Shown: positions 7,485-18,630, numbered from the stretch's first letter. The stretch: DNA of 64,000 bases from an uncultured bacterium (GCA_903954065.1 CAJBME010000177.1:1-64000), one strand, 5' to 3'. Program-made: numbers and translations. Notes: generated from the sequence alone by a model not told the origin.

Positions 7485-8321
7485 ATGATGTCCGCACACT
7501 CCCGATTCCTCCCCGGCACGATCATCACTCTACTGACGGCGGCTATTTGTGGCCAGCTGAAAGCGGCCGTTGTTTCCATGACTCGATCTTATACGGACGC
7601 CACCTCGGGTGCCACGCGTCTTGTGACATTTGATCAATTTGACCCCTCTCTGGGCACCCTGACCGCAATCACGCTTTCTGCGACTGGGGCATCACGTGGA
7701 TCCTTCTACGTTCACAATCTCGATGCTTCCGAGATACTGACCCTTAACAGCAGCACCATCCGCATCCGGGCCACCTTGACGGGTGACAACGCCCCAGTGG
7801 CGAGAATCACCGGGAACACCACCCAAGCCACGACCAGCCCGGGGCTTTCTTATGACATCGATCCTTTACAATTAAAGACATTTACCATTTCACCAACGCC
7901 GCTTACCCTCTCCCCAATCAACGACACGACCCTCTATTCGAGCTCCTCAGCGGGGCTGCTACCAGAGTCCGGGGCCGCTTATTTCACGGGACCCGGAACC
8001 GTCAACTTCAGTATCGCCGAGGTCTGGGCCACTAACATCACAGGAGGCGTGAGAACCCAGGACTACACCAATCTCCTCATGAGTGGTGAGGCCACGTTGA
8101 AGTACGTATATGATCCGACTCCGGTTCCTGAGCCGGGTACTTGGATAATGAGCACGCTGCTGGTCACCGGAATCGGGGCCCATTGGTGGCGCCGCCGGCA
8201 CCGTCACAAATCTCGGACAACCTCATCGCGGTCGAGGATCTCACATGGCCAATCATCCCGCTCAAGGGGCCCGTCCCCCTCCGGACGCGTCAAGATAAGA
8301 CACCTTATAAAACTTGACTGA
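7485..8321 (+). CDS. PEP-CTERM sorting domain protein
   Basis: 278 residues. An N-terminal signal peptide (about residues 1-29, cleaving after 'LKA') is followed by a Ser/Thr-rich beta-type exported domain of unknown function. Near residue 214 is the sorting signal: 'VPEPGTW', a hydrophobic helix, then 'WWRRRHRH'. PEP-CTERM proteins are handled by exosortase and often become surface or extracellular-polymer associated. Unusually, about 38 residues of Ser/Arg-rich sequence follow the basic stop, whereas these proteins normally end within a few residues of it. Start may be 7485 or the second ATG at 7488. No exosortase gene lies in this window. Confidence 0.85.
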   Translation: MMSAHSRFLPGTIITLLTAAICGQLKAAVVSMTRSYTDATSGATRLVTFDQFDPSLGTLTAITLSATGASRGSFYVHNLDASEILTLNSSTIRIRATLTGDNAPVARITGNTTQATTSPGLSYDIDPLQLKTFTISPTPLTLSPINDTTLYSSSSAGLLPESGAAYFTGPGTVNFSIAEVWATNITGGVRTQDYTNLLMSGEATLKYVYDPTPVPEPGTWIMSTLLVTGIGAHWWRRRHRHKSRTTSSRSRISHGQSSRSRGPSPSGRVKIRHLIKLD

Positions 8322-8898
8322 AAATGAATGCACTTCATCAGCCGTTTTTACAGATGTTATTTTTCGCTGCAAAGATTCGAATAGGTTGCTGTATTCTTTT
8401 ATGGGTTAAATCATATTCATGAACGGACTGCTTCGGCCTTTATTTATGCGCCGTCAGCACGGTGATTCTGGGCAGGTGATGACATACCGGCCGGTGATTT
8501 CGGTTCATTCATAACATTTCAGTCAGAGACCTGCTGCCATGCACGCTTGGGGCAGCGCCCAGATACATAATTTTTCACTACCTACGCGAGAGATGGAGGC
8601 CCGGGCCCACTGGCACGGGAGGGGGGCCAGCCCTCGATGCTTTCGTGCACGGTGAAAATGGTATCTGGGGCGTTGCCACAAGCGTGCATGGGGCCGGACG
8701 CAGGCCATCCTGAGGCAGGGTCTACAATGCCGCCGCCCTGCTCGAGAAAAAGCGCGAAGAAGCCTATCTCGACTTTTTGAAAAGACCTTCAAGGAAACTC
8801 CGGCGTCTAGGATGAAATCGCAGCCGCGTGAAAGCGCCGCCCCCGGGATCATCGCATAGCCGTGCACGCCGCTGTCCCCATACGCGACCGCAGCGCCA
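8322..8898. other. 577-base gap, no intact gene; possible decayed coding remnants
   Basis: No convincing intact gene is seen. A plus-strand frame reads '...ALDAFVHGENGIWG...' to a stop near 8715, and another reads '...LLEKKREEAYLDF...' between about 8720 and 8813, with codon choice more gene-like than a random frame. They could be fragments of a degraded gene. A 31-codon ATG frame lies at 8419-8514. The A/T content is higher at 8320-8430 than in the surroundings. Confidence 0.3.
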
Positions 8899-9831
8899 TC
8901 AGCGGACCCGCATGCCGCGTGTTGCGTCCCAACGCAGCGGCCGGGATGACCGGGCAAGAGGACTTTCCGAAATCTCTCCCGGCGACACCCCGTATTTCCA
9001 GTCGGGCGGACAGATGGCGATGTAACGAGCATAACCACCCAGTCCGCCTTTTAATTTCGGGAATCCGATCGTGACGAGAGCACCGGCCTCGGGTACCTGA
9101 TCGAGATGCGCCACGCCTTCCGCCTGCGTGTACCCGTTTTGCAACAGCCACGCCTCCGCTTCAAATGTCGGCGTGGCGTCAGTATCCAGCGGTTCATGAC
9201 CATGAAAGAGAATATGCCGCTGCTCGTGTAAAAACTTCAGCGCCGGCAAACTGACACCCGGAAACGGTCGGCGATGGGAAAGTGCCGGATCAGGCCAGCT
9301 TTTCGACCAATCAGAGCGCACAAACACGACCGCGCCTTCCGGAATCCGGCCATGCGCCGCCTCCCAGCTGTGAATATCAGCCACCGCAAGAGAATACCCT
9401 GGGTCCTTCACCACTTGCTCCACGATGGAGATAACAACCAGCGGACGGACGGCAAAAGTAGGTGGCAGTTCATCAATCGCGGGATAAGCAGGATTCCAAT
9501 GTGCCGGAGGATCGAGCTGGGTACCAAGCTGGTCGGTCGCCAGCACGAAGCGGGTCGCCTCAAACCCGTCCCGAGCCCATTGATACGGGACGCCTGTCTT
9601 GGGATTCACCACCGGTGCAAAGGTCGACCGCTCAAAACCCGCCCATACTGGTATCGACGGCGTGATCGTATGCGTCAGATCGACATATTTAGCCCCCTTT
9701 AACGCCCTTTCATACGTACGCCATAACGGCGGAACGACCTTGGAGCTAGCCTCGCGGCCCGAGGAGGAACATCCCATCACCGAGGCGGCTGAGATCACCA
9801 CCATGATCCGTCGAATAAAAATTCTAAGCAT
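8899..9831 (-). CDS. Cyclase family (PF04199-like) lipoprotein
   Basis: 310 residues. The N-terminus ends in a lipobox-like 'SVMGCSSS' (Cys21), so an exported lipoprotein is predicted. The remainder resembles the putative cyclase/kynurenine-formamidase/isatin-hydrolase family: 'YVDLTHTITPSIPVW' at the start and 'VVFVRSDWSK' in the middle. The metal motif H-x-G-T-H-x-D-x-P-x-H reads Q-L-G-T-Q-L-D-P-P-A-H, so two His are Gln. Substrate is unknown. The gene lies 18 bases downstream of tRNA-Val on the same strand. Confidence 0.78.
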   Translation of the reverse strand: MLRIFIRRIMVVISAASVMGCSSSGREASSKVVPPLWRTYERALKGAKYVDLTHTITPSIPVWAGFERSTFAPVVNPKTGVPYQWARDGFEATRFVLATDQLGTQLDPPAHWNPAYPAIDELPPTFAVRPLVVISIVEQVVKDPGYSLAVADIHSWEAAHGRIPEGAVVFVRSDWSKSWPDPALSHRRPFPGVSLPALKFLHEQRHILFHGHEPLDTDATPTFEAEAWLLQNGYTQAEGVAHLDQVPEAGALVTIGFPKLKGGLGGYARYIAICPPDWKYGVSPGEISESPLARSSRPLRWDATRGMRVR

Positions 9832-9849
9832 TGCCCCAAATGTACTGGA

Positions 9850-9924
9850 TGGTGCGCGATGCAGGGTTCGAACCTGCGACTTCTTGCGTGTGAAGCAAGC
9901 GCTCTACCACTGAGCTAATCGCGC
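9850..9924 (-). tRNA. tRNA-Val (anticodon CAC)
   Basis: Read on the minus strand, a cloverleaf starts GCGCGAT at 9924. A seven-pair acceptor stem closes with ATCGCGC, the T-loop reads GGTTCGAACC, and the anticodon loop TTCACAC sits in a CTTGC/GCAAG stem, giving CAC for valine. The CCA end is encoded (9850-9852). All stems pair perfectly or nearly so. Confidence 0.95.
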
Positions 9925-10094
9925 GTCGCCGTGGCCATGGGCAAAGGAGGAAGTGGCCGGGGGGAGTGATTACTCCCAAGCCAGCCCGGCTGCAAGCAGA
10001 ATTGGATCAAGTTCTTCGATGACTTTGGGCTGGGAGGATGGAGAGAATGAGAAGGAGGAGAAGCCGGCCGAGCGCGGCGGGAGGCGGAATGCCT

Positions 10095-10244
10095 TTATTT
10101 TCGACGACTGGGTTTGACGGGACAGCCGCAGCTACCACCGCAACTGGTGATGGTGGAGCGAGCACGGAACCATCGCCAACCGAAAGCGCCGAGGGTGAGG
10201 ACGACGACGACGGCCGCCAACCAAGACTGGGTGTCAGGAGACAT
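10095..10244 (-). CDS. FeoB-associated-type Cys-rich mini membrane protein
   Basis: 49 residues from ATG at 10244. One transmembrane helix (about residues 8-24) precedes 'FRARSTIT' and a terminal 'CGGSCGCPVKPSRRK', with three clustered cysteines. This helix-then-Cys-knot layout is that of the FeoB-associated Cys-rich membrane proteins (PF12669), which accompany ferrous iron transporters. Here no feoA or feoB is adjacent, so an iron role is only suggested by family. Opposite-strand frames across the same bases look like shadows. Confidence 0.6.
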   Translation of the reverse strand: MSPDTQSWLAAVVVVLTLGAFGWRWFRARSTITSCGGSCGCPVKPSRRK

Positions 10245-10430
10245 ACTCTCATTGTGCCGCGGAAAGTGACGGGGCGCATGCCATTTGCGTCCGGGCGGCA
10301 TCAATCTTTTCGAGCCGTCATTGACGAGCCCGGCTGCCGCCGCTTCACTCCCCAAGCCGTTTTGTGACCGGGACTCAAATCACCAGCCCGACGGCGCCAT
10401 CATCCTGCTTTCACCTTACTCCTTCACTCC

Positions 10431-11927
10431 ATGCTGACCCTCGGCCTTGATTCTGGCACCCAGAGCACAAAATGTATCGTTCTCGATGTCCAAACCGGGG
10501 ACATTCTCGCGCAGGCCTCGGAAAAGTACGCCTTAATTGACGGGCTGCCGGCCGGACATCTCGAACAGCATCCAGCCGACTGGATCCGGGCAGTAGAAGC
10601 CACGGTGGAGGACTGTCTGCAACAGGTCGGCGAGCGGAGGAAAGAAATTCGGGCGATTGGAGTGAGCGGGCAGCAGCATGGACTGGTAGCGCTTGATGCG
10701 GCGGATCAGGTCGTACGTCCTGCGAAATTGTGGTGTGACACCTCGACCTCAGCGGAGTGTGACCTTCTCGCCTCGGCCTTTGGCGGCGCGGCCGGGCTGA
10801 TTGCGGCAGCGGGCAATGCCATCCCGCCTGGTTTTACCGCTCCTAAACTGCTCTGGATGAAGCGGCATGAGCCGGACAATTTTGCACGCACGACGGCCGT
10901 ACTGCTGCCCCACGACTTTCTGAATTTTTTCCTGACTGGGGTGAAGCGCATGGAATTTGGCGATGCCTCTGGCACTGGGCTGCTGGATGTACGGACGCGC
11001 CAGTGGCATGCCGGGCTGATGGAAGCGATTGATCCGCGGGTGGCTGAGATGCTTCCACCAGTTGGGTCGAGCTTGGAGAAGCACGGCTGGTTGCGGAGTG
11101 ATCTAGCGGCTCGTTGGGGGCTGAGTGAGGGAGTGGTGGTTTCGGCCGGAGGCGGGGACAACATGATGGGGGCGATTGGAACTGGCAATGTGCAGGCGGG
11201 AGTGGTCACCGCGAGCCTAGGCACTTCGGGGACGCTTTTTGCCACGGCGGACCAGCCGGTGGTTGATGCACGGGGAGAGGTGGCGGCTTTCTGCTCAAGT
11301 ACGGACCAGTGGCTGCCGCTGGTCTGCACAATGAATGTGACGGTCCTGACCGAGCAAGTCCGGAAGATGTTTGGATGGGATCATGGCCAGCTGGAGAGGG
11401 CGGTGGCCGGAGCCCCGGCCGGAGCCGACGGATTGTTGTTTCTGCCCTATCTGAACGGCGAGCGGACGCCTAATCTGCCGGACGGGCGCGGGGTTCTGCA
11501 CGGGATGCGCATGGACAACATGACGCCGTCTCATGTGGCACGGGCGGCCATGGAAGGAGTCACGGTGGGCTTGGGTTATGGATTGCGCCGTTTTGCCGGC
11601 CTGGGAGTGACCCCCACGGAGATTCGCCTAACCGGAGGTGGGAGCCAAAGCGCCATCTGGCGACAGATCTGCGCGGATGTTTTTGGGGTGCCGGTCGTCT
11701 GCCTGCAGAGCGCGGAAGGCGCGGCCTTGGGGGCTGCCATTCAAGCGGCCGCCGCGGCCGAAAGCGAATCGGGTGGAGCCACTCTGGCCGAACTCGCAGC
11801 GCGACTGGCGACACTTGATGAATCAACCCGCCATTTCCCTGATCCTTCCCATACGGCTCTCTACTCCAACCAGACCGATCAATTCATCAAGCTGACCGGA
11901 GATCTGCACGCCCATGGCTGGCTTTAG
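10431..11927 (+). CDS. xylB: Xylulokinase
   Basis: 498 residues of the FGGY carbohydrate-kinase fold, the usual XylB length. It phosphorylates D-xylulose with ATP to give xylulose 5-phosphate for the pentose phosphate pathway. Visible features are the N-terminal phosphate loop 'LGLDSGTQSTK', the substrate segment 'GVSGQQHGLV', the catalytic Asp243 in 'GGGDNMMGAIG', the adenosine-site 'GTSGTLF', and the C-terminal 'RLTGGGSQSAIWRQICADV'-type ATP motif. No xylose isomerase is adjacent. The next gene begins 90 bases further on the same strand and looks unrelated. Confidence 0.93.
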   Translation: MLTLGLDSGTQSTKCIVLDVQTGDILAQASEKYALIDGLPAGHLEQHPADWIRAVEATVEDCLQQVGERRKEIRAIGVSGQQHGLVALDAADQVVRPAKLWCDTSTSAECDLLASAFGGAAGLIAAAGNAIPPGFTAPKLLWMKRHEPDNFARTTAVLLPHDFLNFFLTGVKRMEFGDASGTGLLDVRTRQWHAGLMEAIDPRVAEMLPPVGSSLEKHGWLRSDLAARWGLSEGVVVSAGGGDNMMGAIGTGNVQAGVVTASLGTSGTLFATADQPVVDARGEVAAFCSSTDQWLPLVCTMNVTVLTEQVRKMFGWDHGQLERAVAGAPAGADGLLFLPYLNGERTPNLPDGRGVLHGMRMDNMTPSHVARAAMEGVTVGLGYGLRRFAGLGVTPTEIRLTGGGSQSAIWRQICADVFGVPVVCLQSAEGAALGAAIQAAAAAESESGGATLAELAARLATLDESTRHFPDPSHTALYSNQTDQFIKLTGDLHAHGWL

Positions 11928-12017
11928 GGACGGTCTCGCCGGCGCACTCAGCATGTCGAAACCTGCAAATTTCCCACAGACCGCTCCCCTCACCCCGCCG
12001 AGCGGGACACCCTATTC

Positions 12018-12668
12018 ATGGCCCGCCTGAACGTTTCTCCCCGCCTGACGGGGCGCCTCATTGCTTGGGTCATGAAAGCACTCGCCTTGACCTGGCGGTG
12101 GCGACTTGATGACCGCGGCCAATGGCTGGCGCGCCACATGCCCGGACCGCCCATTCTCTGGGTGGTGTGGCATAATCGTATCGGGATGGCCCCGCAAATG
12201 TATTGGAAATGGTTCCGCCGACAACCCGTAGCCGTCTTGACCAGCGCCAGCAAAGACGGCAGCATTCTGGCCGAAACCTGTCGTCACTTTACCATGGAAG
12301 CCGCCCGGGGCAGCAGCTCACGTCGAGGGGCGGCCGCCCTCCGCGAATGCCTGACGTTTTTAAAAAATGGCCGGGACGTCTGCATCACCCCGGATGGACC
12401 GCGCGGACCACGCTACGAGCTGCAGCCAGGCATCGTGCGGCTGGCCTCCCACACCGGGGCCCCCCTGCTGCCGCTCCACTTGCGCCCCGCCCGCGCCTGG
12501 CGGCTCAAATCATGGGATGGCTTTCTCATTCCATGGCCGTTCACCCGCATCGATGTCATCCTCGACCCTCCCTGCTACGTCTCAAAAACCACCGATCCCC
12601 AGATTTTGGAAAGTGAACGCCTTCAACTGCAAACAAGGATGAAGGCCGGGGCGGATGATTACCCTTGA
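12018..12668 (+). CDS. DUF374 lysophospholipid/LPS acyltransferase-like protein
   Basis: 216 residues matching the DUF374 family, which is related to the glycerolipid acyltransferase fold. Visible landmarks are 'VVWHNRIG' (putative catalytic His region), 'LTSASKDGSILAE', 'SSRRGAAALRE' and 'ITPDGPRGPRYELQPG'. The family is thought to act in lipid A or phospholipid acylation at the inner membrane, though biochemistry is sparse. Length is normal. It stands alone, convergent with gyrB. Confidence 0.82.
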   Translation: MARLNVSPRLTGRLIAWVMKALALTWRWRLDDRGQWLARHMPGPPILWVVWHNRIGMAPQMYWKWFRRQPVAVLTSASKDGSILAETCRHFTMEAARGSSSRRGAAALRECLTFLKNGRDVCITPDGPRGPRYELQPGIVRLASHTGAPLLPLHLRPARAWRLKSWDGFLIPWPFTRIDVILDPPCYVSKTTDPQILESERLQLQTRMKAGADDYP

Positions 12669-12770
12669 AGCACAAAATAAAGTGGCCGCGCGCAGCACGC
12701 CCGGCAGGCCCCCGGAAAACAAGCATGTCGAGGATCGACTGGCCCGAACTCGACCTGCCCGACTGAAATA

Positions 12771-15449
<2,679 letters not shown>

Positions 15450-15520
15450 CTACCACCCGCAGGATGGACAACCGACGACCTACGGAAAAACCCCAAGCCT
15501 AAAATCACAGACTCACTGGT

Positions 15521-15548
15521 TTGACAAAGGGAGCCTCGCCGCCATACT
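15521..15548 (+). promoter_or_regulatory. Possible bactofilin promoter, leaderless geometry
   Basis: A perfect TTGACA at 15521-15526 and CATACT at 15543-15548 are 16 bases apart. Transcription would be expected to start about seven bases after the -10, which coincides with the GTG start codon at 15555. No Shine-Dalgarno sequence fits between them. Confidence 0.4.
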
Positions 15549-15554
15549 CGGCTC

Positions 15555-16097
15555 GTGCTCAAGCAAATCATCGGACAAAAACCAGCCCCGGCTCCGCCCG
15601 CTCCGCAGGCGCCGCCAGCCCCCCCCGCCCCGGTTAGCCCTGTGGCGCACGCCCATAACTATCCAGCGGCACCAATTCCACTCCCGAAACCACCCACTAC
15701 TTCATCAGCGACCACACGGATCATGAGTTCCAGCAAGAACATTCTCAGCAGCGACGTCGAAATTAAAGGCTCGCTCAAATTCAGCAACGACCTGATCATT
15801 GACGGAAAAATCGAAGGTGAAGTCACCTCTGACGGCTCCCTCACCATCGGCGAAAACGCCTTTGTCAGCGGCGAAGTCCGGACCAAATCCGTCGTCGTCT
15901 TCGGCAAAGTGCAGGGCAATATCACCGTCACTGACCGTTGCGAACTCAAAGCGAATGCCGTCCTAGAGGGCGACATCATCGCCGGCACCATGGCTATAGA
16001 GGAAGGGGCCACCTTCATGGGGAAATCGTCCGTGGGCGCCGGAGCCAAAGCGCTCGCCGCAAAATCGGTACCAAGCTCGTCCAAATCCGGCTCATAA
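15555..16097 (+). CDS. Bactofilin (polymer-forming cytoskeletal protein)
   Basis: 180 residues from a GTG start. Residues 1-58 are a Pro/Ala-rich flexible head; residues about 62-155 form the bactofilin right-handed beta-helix ('SSDVEIKGSL', 'DGKIEGEV', 'TIGENAFVSGEV', 'VFGKVQGNIT', 'AVLEGDI'). A short Ser/Lys tail follows. Bactofilins polymerise without nucleotide and scaffold cell-shape or envelope functions at the membrane. An internal ATG at 15723 would remove the head but leave the core. It is divergent from gyrB and followed by a strong terminator. Confidence 0.9.
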   Translation: MLKQIIGQKPAPAPPAPQAPPAPPAPVSPVAHAHNYPAAPIPLPKPPTTSSATTRIMSSSKNILSSDVEIKGSLKFSNDLIIDGKIEGEVTSDGSLTIGENAFVSGEVRTKSVVVFGKVQGNITVTDRCELKANAVLEGDIIAGTMAIEEGATFMGKSSVGAGAKALAAKSVPSSSKSGS

Positions 16098-16137
16098 GGC
16101 CCGATCCGCCGCGCACCCCGCGGTCGCCTCTCAACAT

Positions 16138-16174
16138 CCAGCTTCCTCTACACGGAGGAGCTGGGTTTTTTTTT
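16138..16174 (+). terminator. Rho-independent terminator after bactofilin
   Basis: CCAGCTTCCTC pairs with GGAGGAGCTGG around a TACAC loop, with one mismatch and two wobbles, followed directly by nine T residues (16166-16174). It lies 40 bases after the bactofilin stop. Confidence 0.9.
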
Positions 16175-16803
16175 GCCTGCACCCGGACCCATCGCGTCCC
16201 CCATGGCCACGCGCAAGGGCGCGCCTGAGCCCGACATGAGCGACCATCAAAGATCTCGCGACCGCATCATCCAGATGGAAAACCCAGTCCGTTTCGGAAA
16301 ACCCACACCAGCAACGGCCAAAGCGAATATCCGGTAGATCCAGCCGGGTGAGAGTACGTTTTTTCGGGATGCATTCTCTACCACAAGCAGCTCCGGCGAC
16401 GTTTGTGGAACAAAATGCCATCCTAGGGATTTCCGCTCCCAAAAGTGCCTAACCCCAAAAGTGTCTGACCCCAAAAGTGTCTGGCCCTAAAAGCGTCTGG
16501 CCCCAAAAGTGGTGGAGGTATGGGGGACTCAGATTGGTCGTGCGCGCTTCCGGCGGGCCAGGTGGAATATCCAAAGCCACCCTTAGACGGGAAATCTCGG
16601 CACCGGCGAACGACGTGCAACCGATGAAAAATATCCGGCCGACATCAGTCCCGCGGTGTTGACGGCTTCGTTGCGGGAAAACAACGCCGGTTAAAAACCA
16701 AGCGGAACGAAAATTGTGGCCTCACTGACTGGAATTTGTATCGTCCCAGATCGACTGAGGGGGCGACGGGCACTTTCAGCTGGCACGGGAGTGGACCGCA
16801 GGC
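16175..16803. other. Gene-free stretch between two terminators
   Basis: About 630 bases bounded by a plus-strand terminator and a minus-strand terminator. No frame gives a recognisable protein. It contains the 16-bp tandem repeat listed separately and a direct GGAAAACCCA repeat near 16276 and 16297. Possibly a decayed insertion. Confidence 0.5.
16438..16512. repeat. 16-bp tandem repeat, about 4.7 copies
   Basis: Units of consensus CCCAAAAGTGTCTGGC start at 16438, 16454, 16470, 16486 and 16502, the last partial. The second and third copies differ by one base. The AAAAGTGTCTGA core resembles half of the AAAAGTGTC/GACACTTTT palindromes scattered through some genomes near REP-associated transposases, but no palindrome and no transposase is present here. 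Confidence 0.85.
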
Positions 16804-16838
16804 AAAAAAAATCCCCACTGCCATGGGCAAGTGGGGAT
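16804..16838 (-). terminator. Rho-independent terminator after rpsD
   Basis: On the minus strand ATCCCCACT pairs perfectly with AGTGGGGAT around a ten-base loop, followed by a run of eight T (the A-run 16804-16811). It ends the ribosomal-protein operon about 34 bases after the rpsD stop. Confidence 0.93.
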
Positions 16839-16871
16839 CTTGGAATGAGATGAGAGCTGGTACCGACTGTA

Positions 16872-17486
16872 CTATCGGGAATACAACTCAACGATCAGCT
16901 GTTCATTGACGATAGGGCTGATTTCGTCCTTGGTCGGAACGCGGGACATGGTGCCGGTGAGCTTATCTTTATCGAATGTGACCCAGGCTGGCATCATGGC
17001 GGCTTGGGTGAGGTCGAGGGCACGCAGGGCGAGCTGTTTGGAGCGCGGGCTTTCGCGGATAGTAATAATGTCCCCTGGCTGCACTTGGTAGGACGAGATG
17101 TTGACGCGGGTACCGTTCACGCGAACGTGACCGTGACCCACGAGCTGACGGGCGGCGTCACGGGTATTGCCGAGACCGAGACGATAAACGACGTTATCGA
17201 GGCGGGTTTCAAGCAATTGGAGAAGAATTTCTCCAGTCACTCCCTTGCGACGCTGGGCTTCGGCGAAAGTTTTGCGGAATTGTTTTTCCAGCACTCCGTA
17301 TTGGTAGCGGAGCTTTTGCTTTTCAGCGAGAGCGATGGCGTAATCGGAGAGTTTTTTACGACCGCCTTTGGCACCACCATGCTGGCCAGGGGAGTAAGGT
17401 CGGCGATCGAGCGCCTTGGAAGGGCCGAAAATAGCGATGCCATGACGGCGGCTGATTTTGTCTTTGGGTCCAGTATAGCGGGCCAT
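16872..17486 (-). CDS. rpsD: 30S ribosomal protein S4
   Basis: 204 residues, normal S4 length. S4 binds 16S rRNA early in small-subunit assembly. The N-terminus 'MARYTGPKDKISRRHG' has no zinc-binding cysteines (the C-minus form). The S4 RNA-binding domain is seen near residues 92-150 ('LETRLDNVVYRLG', 'RQLVGHGHVRVNG'). In many bacteria rpoA and rplQ follow rpsD; here a strong terminator follows instead. rpsK lies 59 bases upstream. Confidence 0.96.
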   Translation of the reverse strand: MARYTGPKDKISRRHGIAIFGPSKALDRRPYSPGQHGGAKGGRKKLSDYAIALAEKQKLRYQYGVLEKQFRKTFAEAQRRKGVTGEILLQLLETRLDNVVYRLGLGNTRDAARQLVGHGHVRVNGTRVNISSYQVQPGDIITIRESPRSKQLALRALDLTQAAMMPAWVTFDKDKLTGTMSRVPTKDEISPIVNEQLIVELYSR

Positions 17487-17545
17487 CGTGAGAAAGGATA
17501 CGGAATGAAAATGCGATTTGCGAGATGGATAAAACCGACTGCGTA

Positions 17546-18043
17546 TTAGACGCGGCGTGGTTTAGGCGGACGGCAGCCGTTGTGAGGAATTGGGGTCACG
17601 TCGCGAATGGCCACGATGTCAATGCCCATGGCTTGCACGGCGCGGACAGCTGATTCACGACCGGCGCCGGGACCTTTGACTTCGACGATAGCTTCTTTAA
17701 GACCATGACCCATAGCTTGACGGCAAGCATCCTGAGAAACGAGCTGGGCGGCATAAGCGGTGCTTTTACGCGACCCTTTGTACCCCATCTTACCCGCGCT
17801 CGACCAACCGACCACGTTACCGCGGGCGTCTGTGACCGAGACGATGGTGTTGTTGAAGGTGGCTAGCACGTGAACGACGCCACTTGAGATGTTTTTGGCA
17901 CCCTTGGCGCGAACGACTTTTTGGCCGGCGGCAATGTCAACGTTAAGGAGCTCAGCGGCGGTGGGTGGACCGGCGGGGGCATCAGGGGCAGCGACTGGGA
18001 TGGCGGTCGCGGCGGCGGCAGTGTTTTTTGGATCCTCGGCCAT
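17546..18043 (-). CDS. rpsK: 30S ribosomal protein S11 with N-terminal extension
   Basis: 165 residues against about 125-130 for typical S11. The conserved core begins near residue 45 ('[17 protein letters not shown]') and ends '[18 protein letters not shown]', which is classical S11. The first 44 residues are Ala/Pro-rich and low in charge, an extension absent from most bacteria. S11 helps form the platform and mRNA exit region. It lies between rpsM and rpsD in the expected order. Confidence 0.95.
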   Translation of the reverse strand: MAEDPKNTAAAATAIPVAAPDAPAGPPTAAELLNVDIAAGQKVVRAKGAKNISSGVVHVLATFNNTIVSVTDARGNVVGWSSAGKMGYKGSRKSTAYAAQLVSQDACRQAMGHGLKEAIVEVKGPGAGRESAVRAVQAMGIDIVAIRDVTPIPHNGCRPPKPRRV

Positions 18044-18068
18044 GGGGAAATAGGAATGGGGCTATGAA

Positions 18069-18090
18069 GCGGATGCGGATGCGGATGCGG
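18069..18090. repeat. 6-bp microsatellite in the rpsM-rpsK spacer
   Basis: GCGGAT is repeated 3.7 times between the end of rpsM and the start of rpsK, where the ribosome entry region of rpsK would lie on the minus strand. Confidence 0.8.
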
Positions 18091-18094
18091 AAGA

Positions 18095-18472
18095 TTACTT
18101 CTTCGCGCGGACAACTCCGACAGTTTTCTTCTTGCCCTTGCGGGTACGAGCGTTGGTGTGGGTGCGCTGACCGTGAACGGGCAGGCTCTTGCGGTGGCGA
18201 ATGCCCCGGTAGCAATTGATTTGCTGGAGGCGTTTGAGATTGAGCTGGAGGTCCCGGCGAAGATCACCTTCGATCGGCAAACCTGTCTGCTGGATAGCGG
18301 TAACGATGGCACCCAGTTGTTCCTGCGACAGCTGACCTGTGCGGGTATCTGGATCGATCCCGGCACTTTCCAGGATGCGTTTGGCCCATGAAGGACCAAC
18401 ACCGTAAATGAAGGGCAGAGAAGCTTCGATGCGCTTCTCATTCGGAATATCAACACCAAGGAGTCGGGCCAT
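18095..18472 (-). CDS. rpsM: 30S ribosomal protein S13
   Basis: 125 residues. '[31 protein letters not shown]' at the start (shown only in part here: [14 protein letters not shown]) and '[17 protein letters not shown]' at the C-terminus are the S13 hallmarks. S13 sits in the head of the small subunit and contacts the P-site tRNA and 5S-side bridges. It follows rpmJ by 44 bases and precedes rpsK. Confidence 0.96.
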   Translation of the reverse strand: MARLLGVDIPNEKRIEASLPFIYGVGPSWAKRILESAGIDPDTRTGQLSQEQLGAIVTAIQQTGLPIEGDLRRDLQLNLKRLQQINCYRGIRHRKSLPVHGQRTHTNARTRKGKKKTVGVVRAKK

Positions 18473-18516
18473 AAAAAAGTAGGGACGCGTGAGGAATCAG
18501 GGTGAAAAGGCAGCCA

Positions 18517-18630
18517 CTAGCCCTGTTTCTGTTTGTGGCGTGGGTTCTTGCAGATGACACGGACAACGCCCTGCCGGCGGATGATGCGGCAGTTTTCGCA
18601 AAGGCGTTTGATGGATGGCCTGACTTTCAT
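18517..18630 (-). CDS. rpmJ: 50S ribosomal protein L36
   Basis: 37 residues from ATG at 18630: '[17 protein letters not shown]' then '[17 protein letters not shown]'. The zinc ligands C-x2-C-x12-C-x4-H are intact, so this is the C-plus form. First gene of the rpmJ-rpsM-rpsK-rpsD run. An in-frame upstream start would add an implausible leader. No Shine-Dalgarno sequence is visible. Confidence 0.95.
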   Translation of the reverse strand: MKVRPSIKRLCENCRIIRRQGVVRVICKNPRHKQKQG

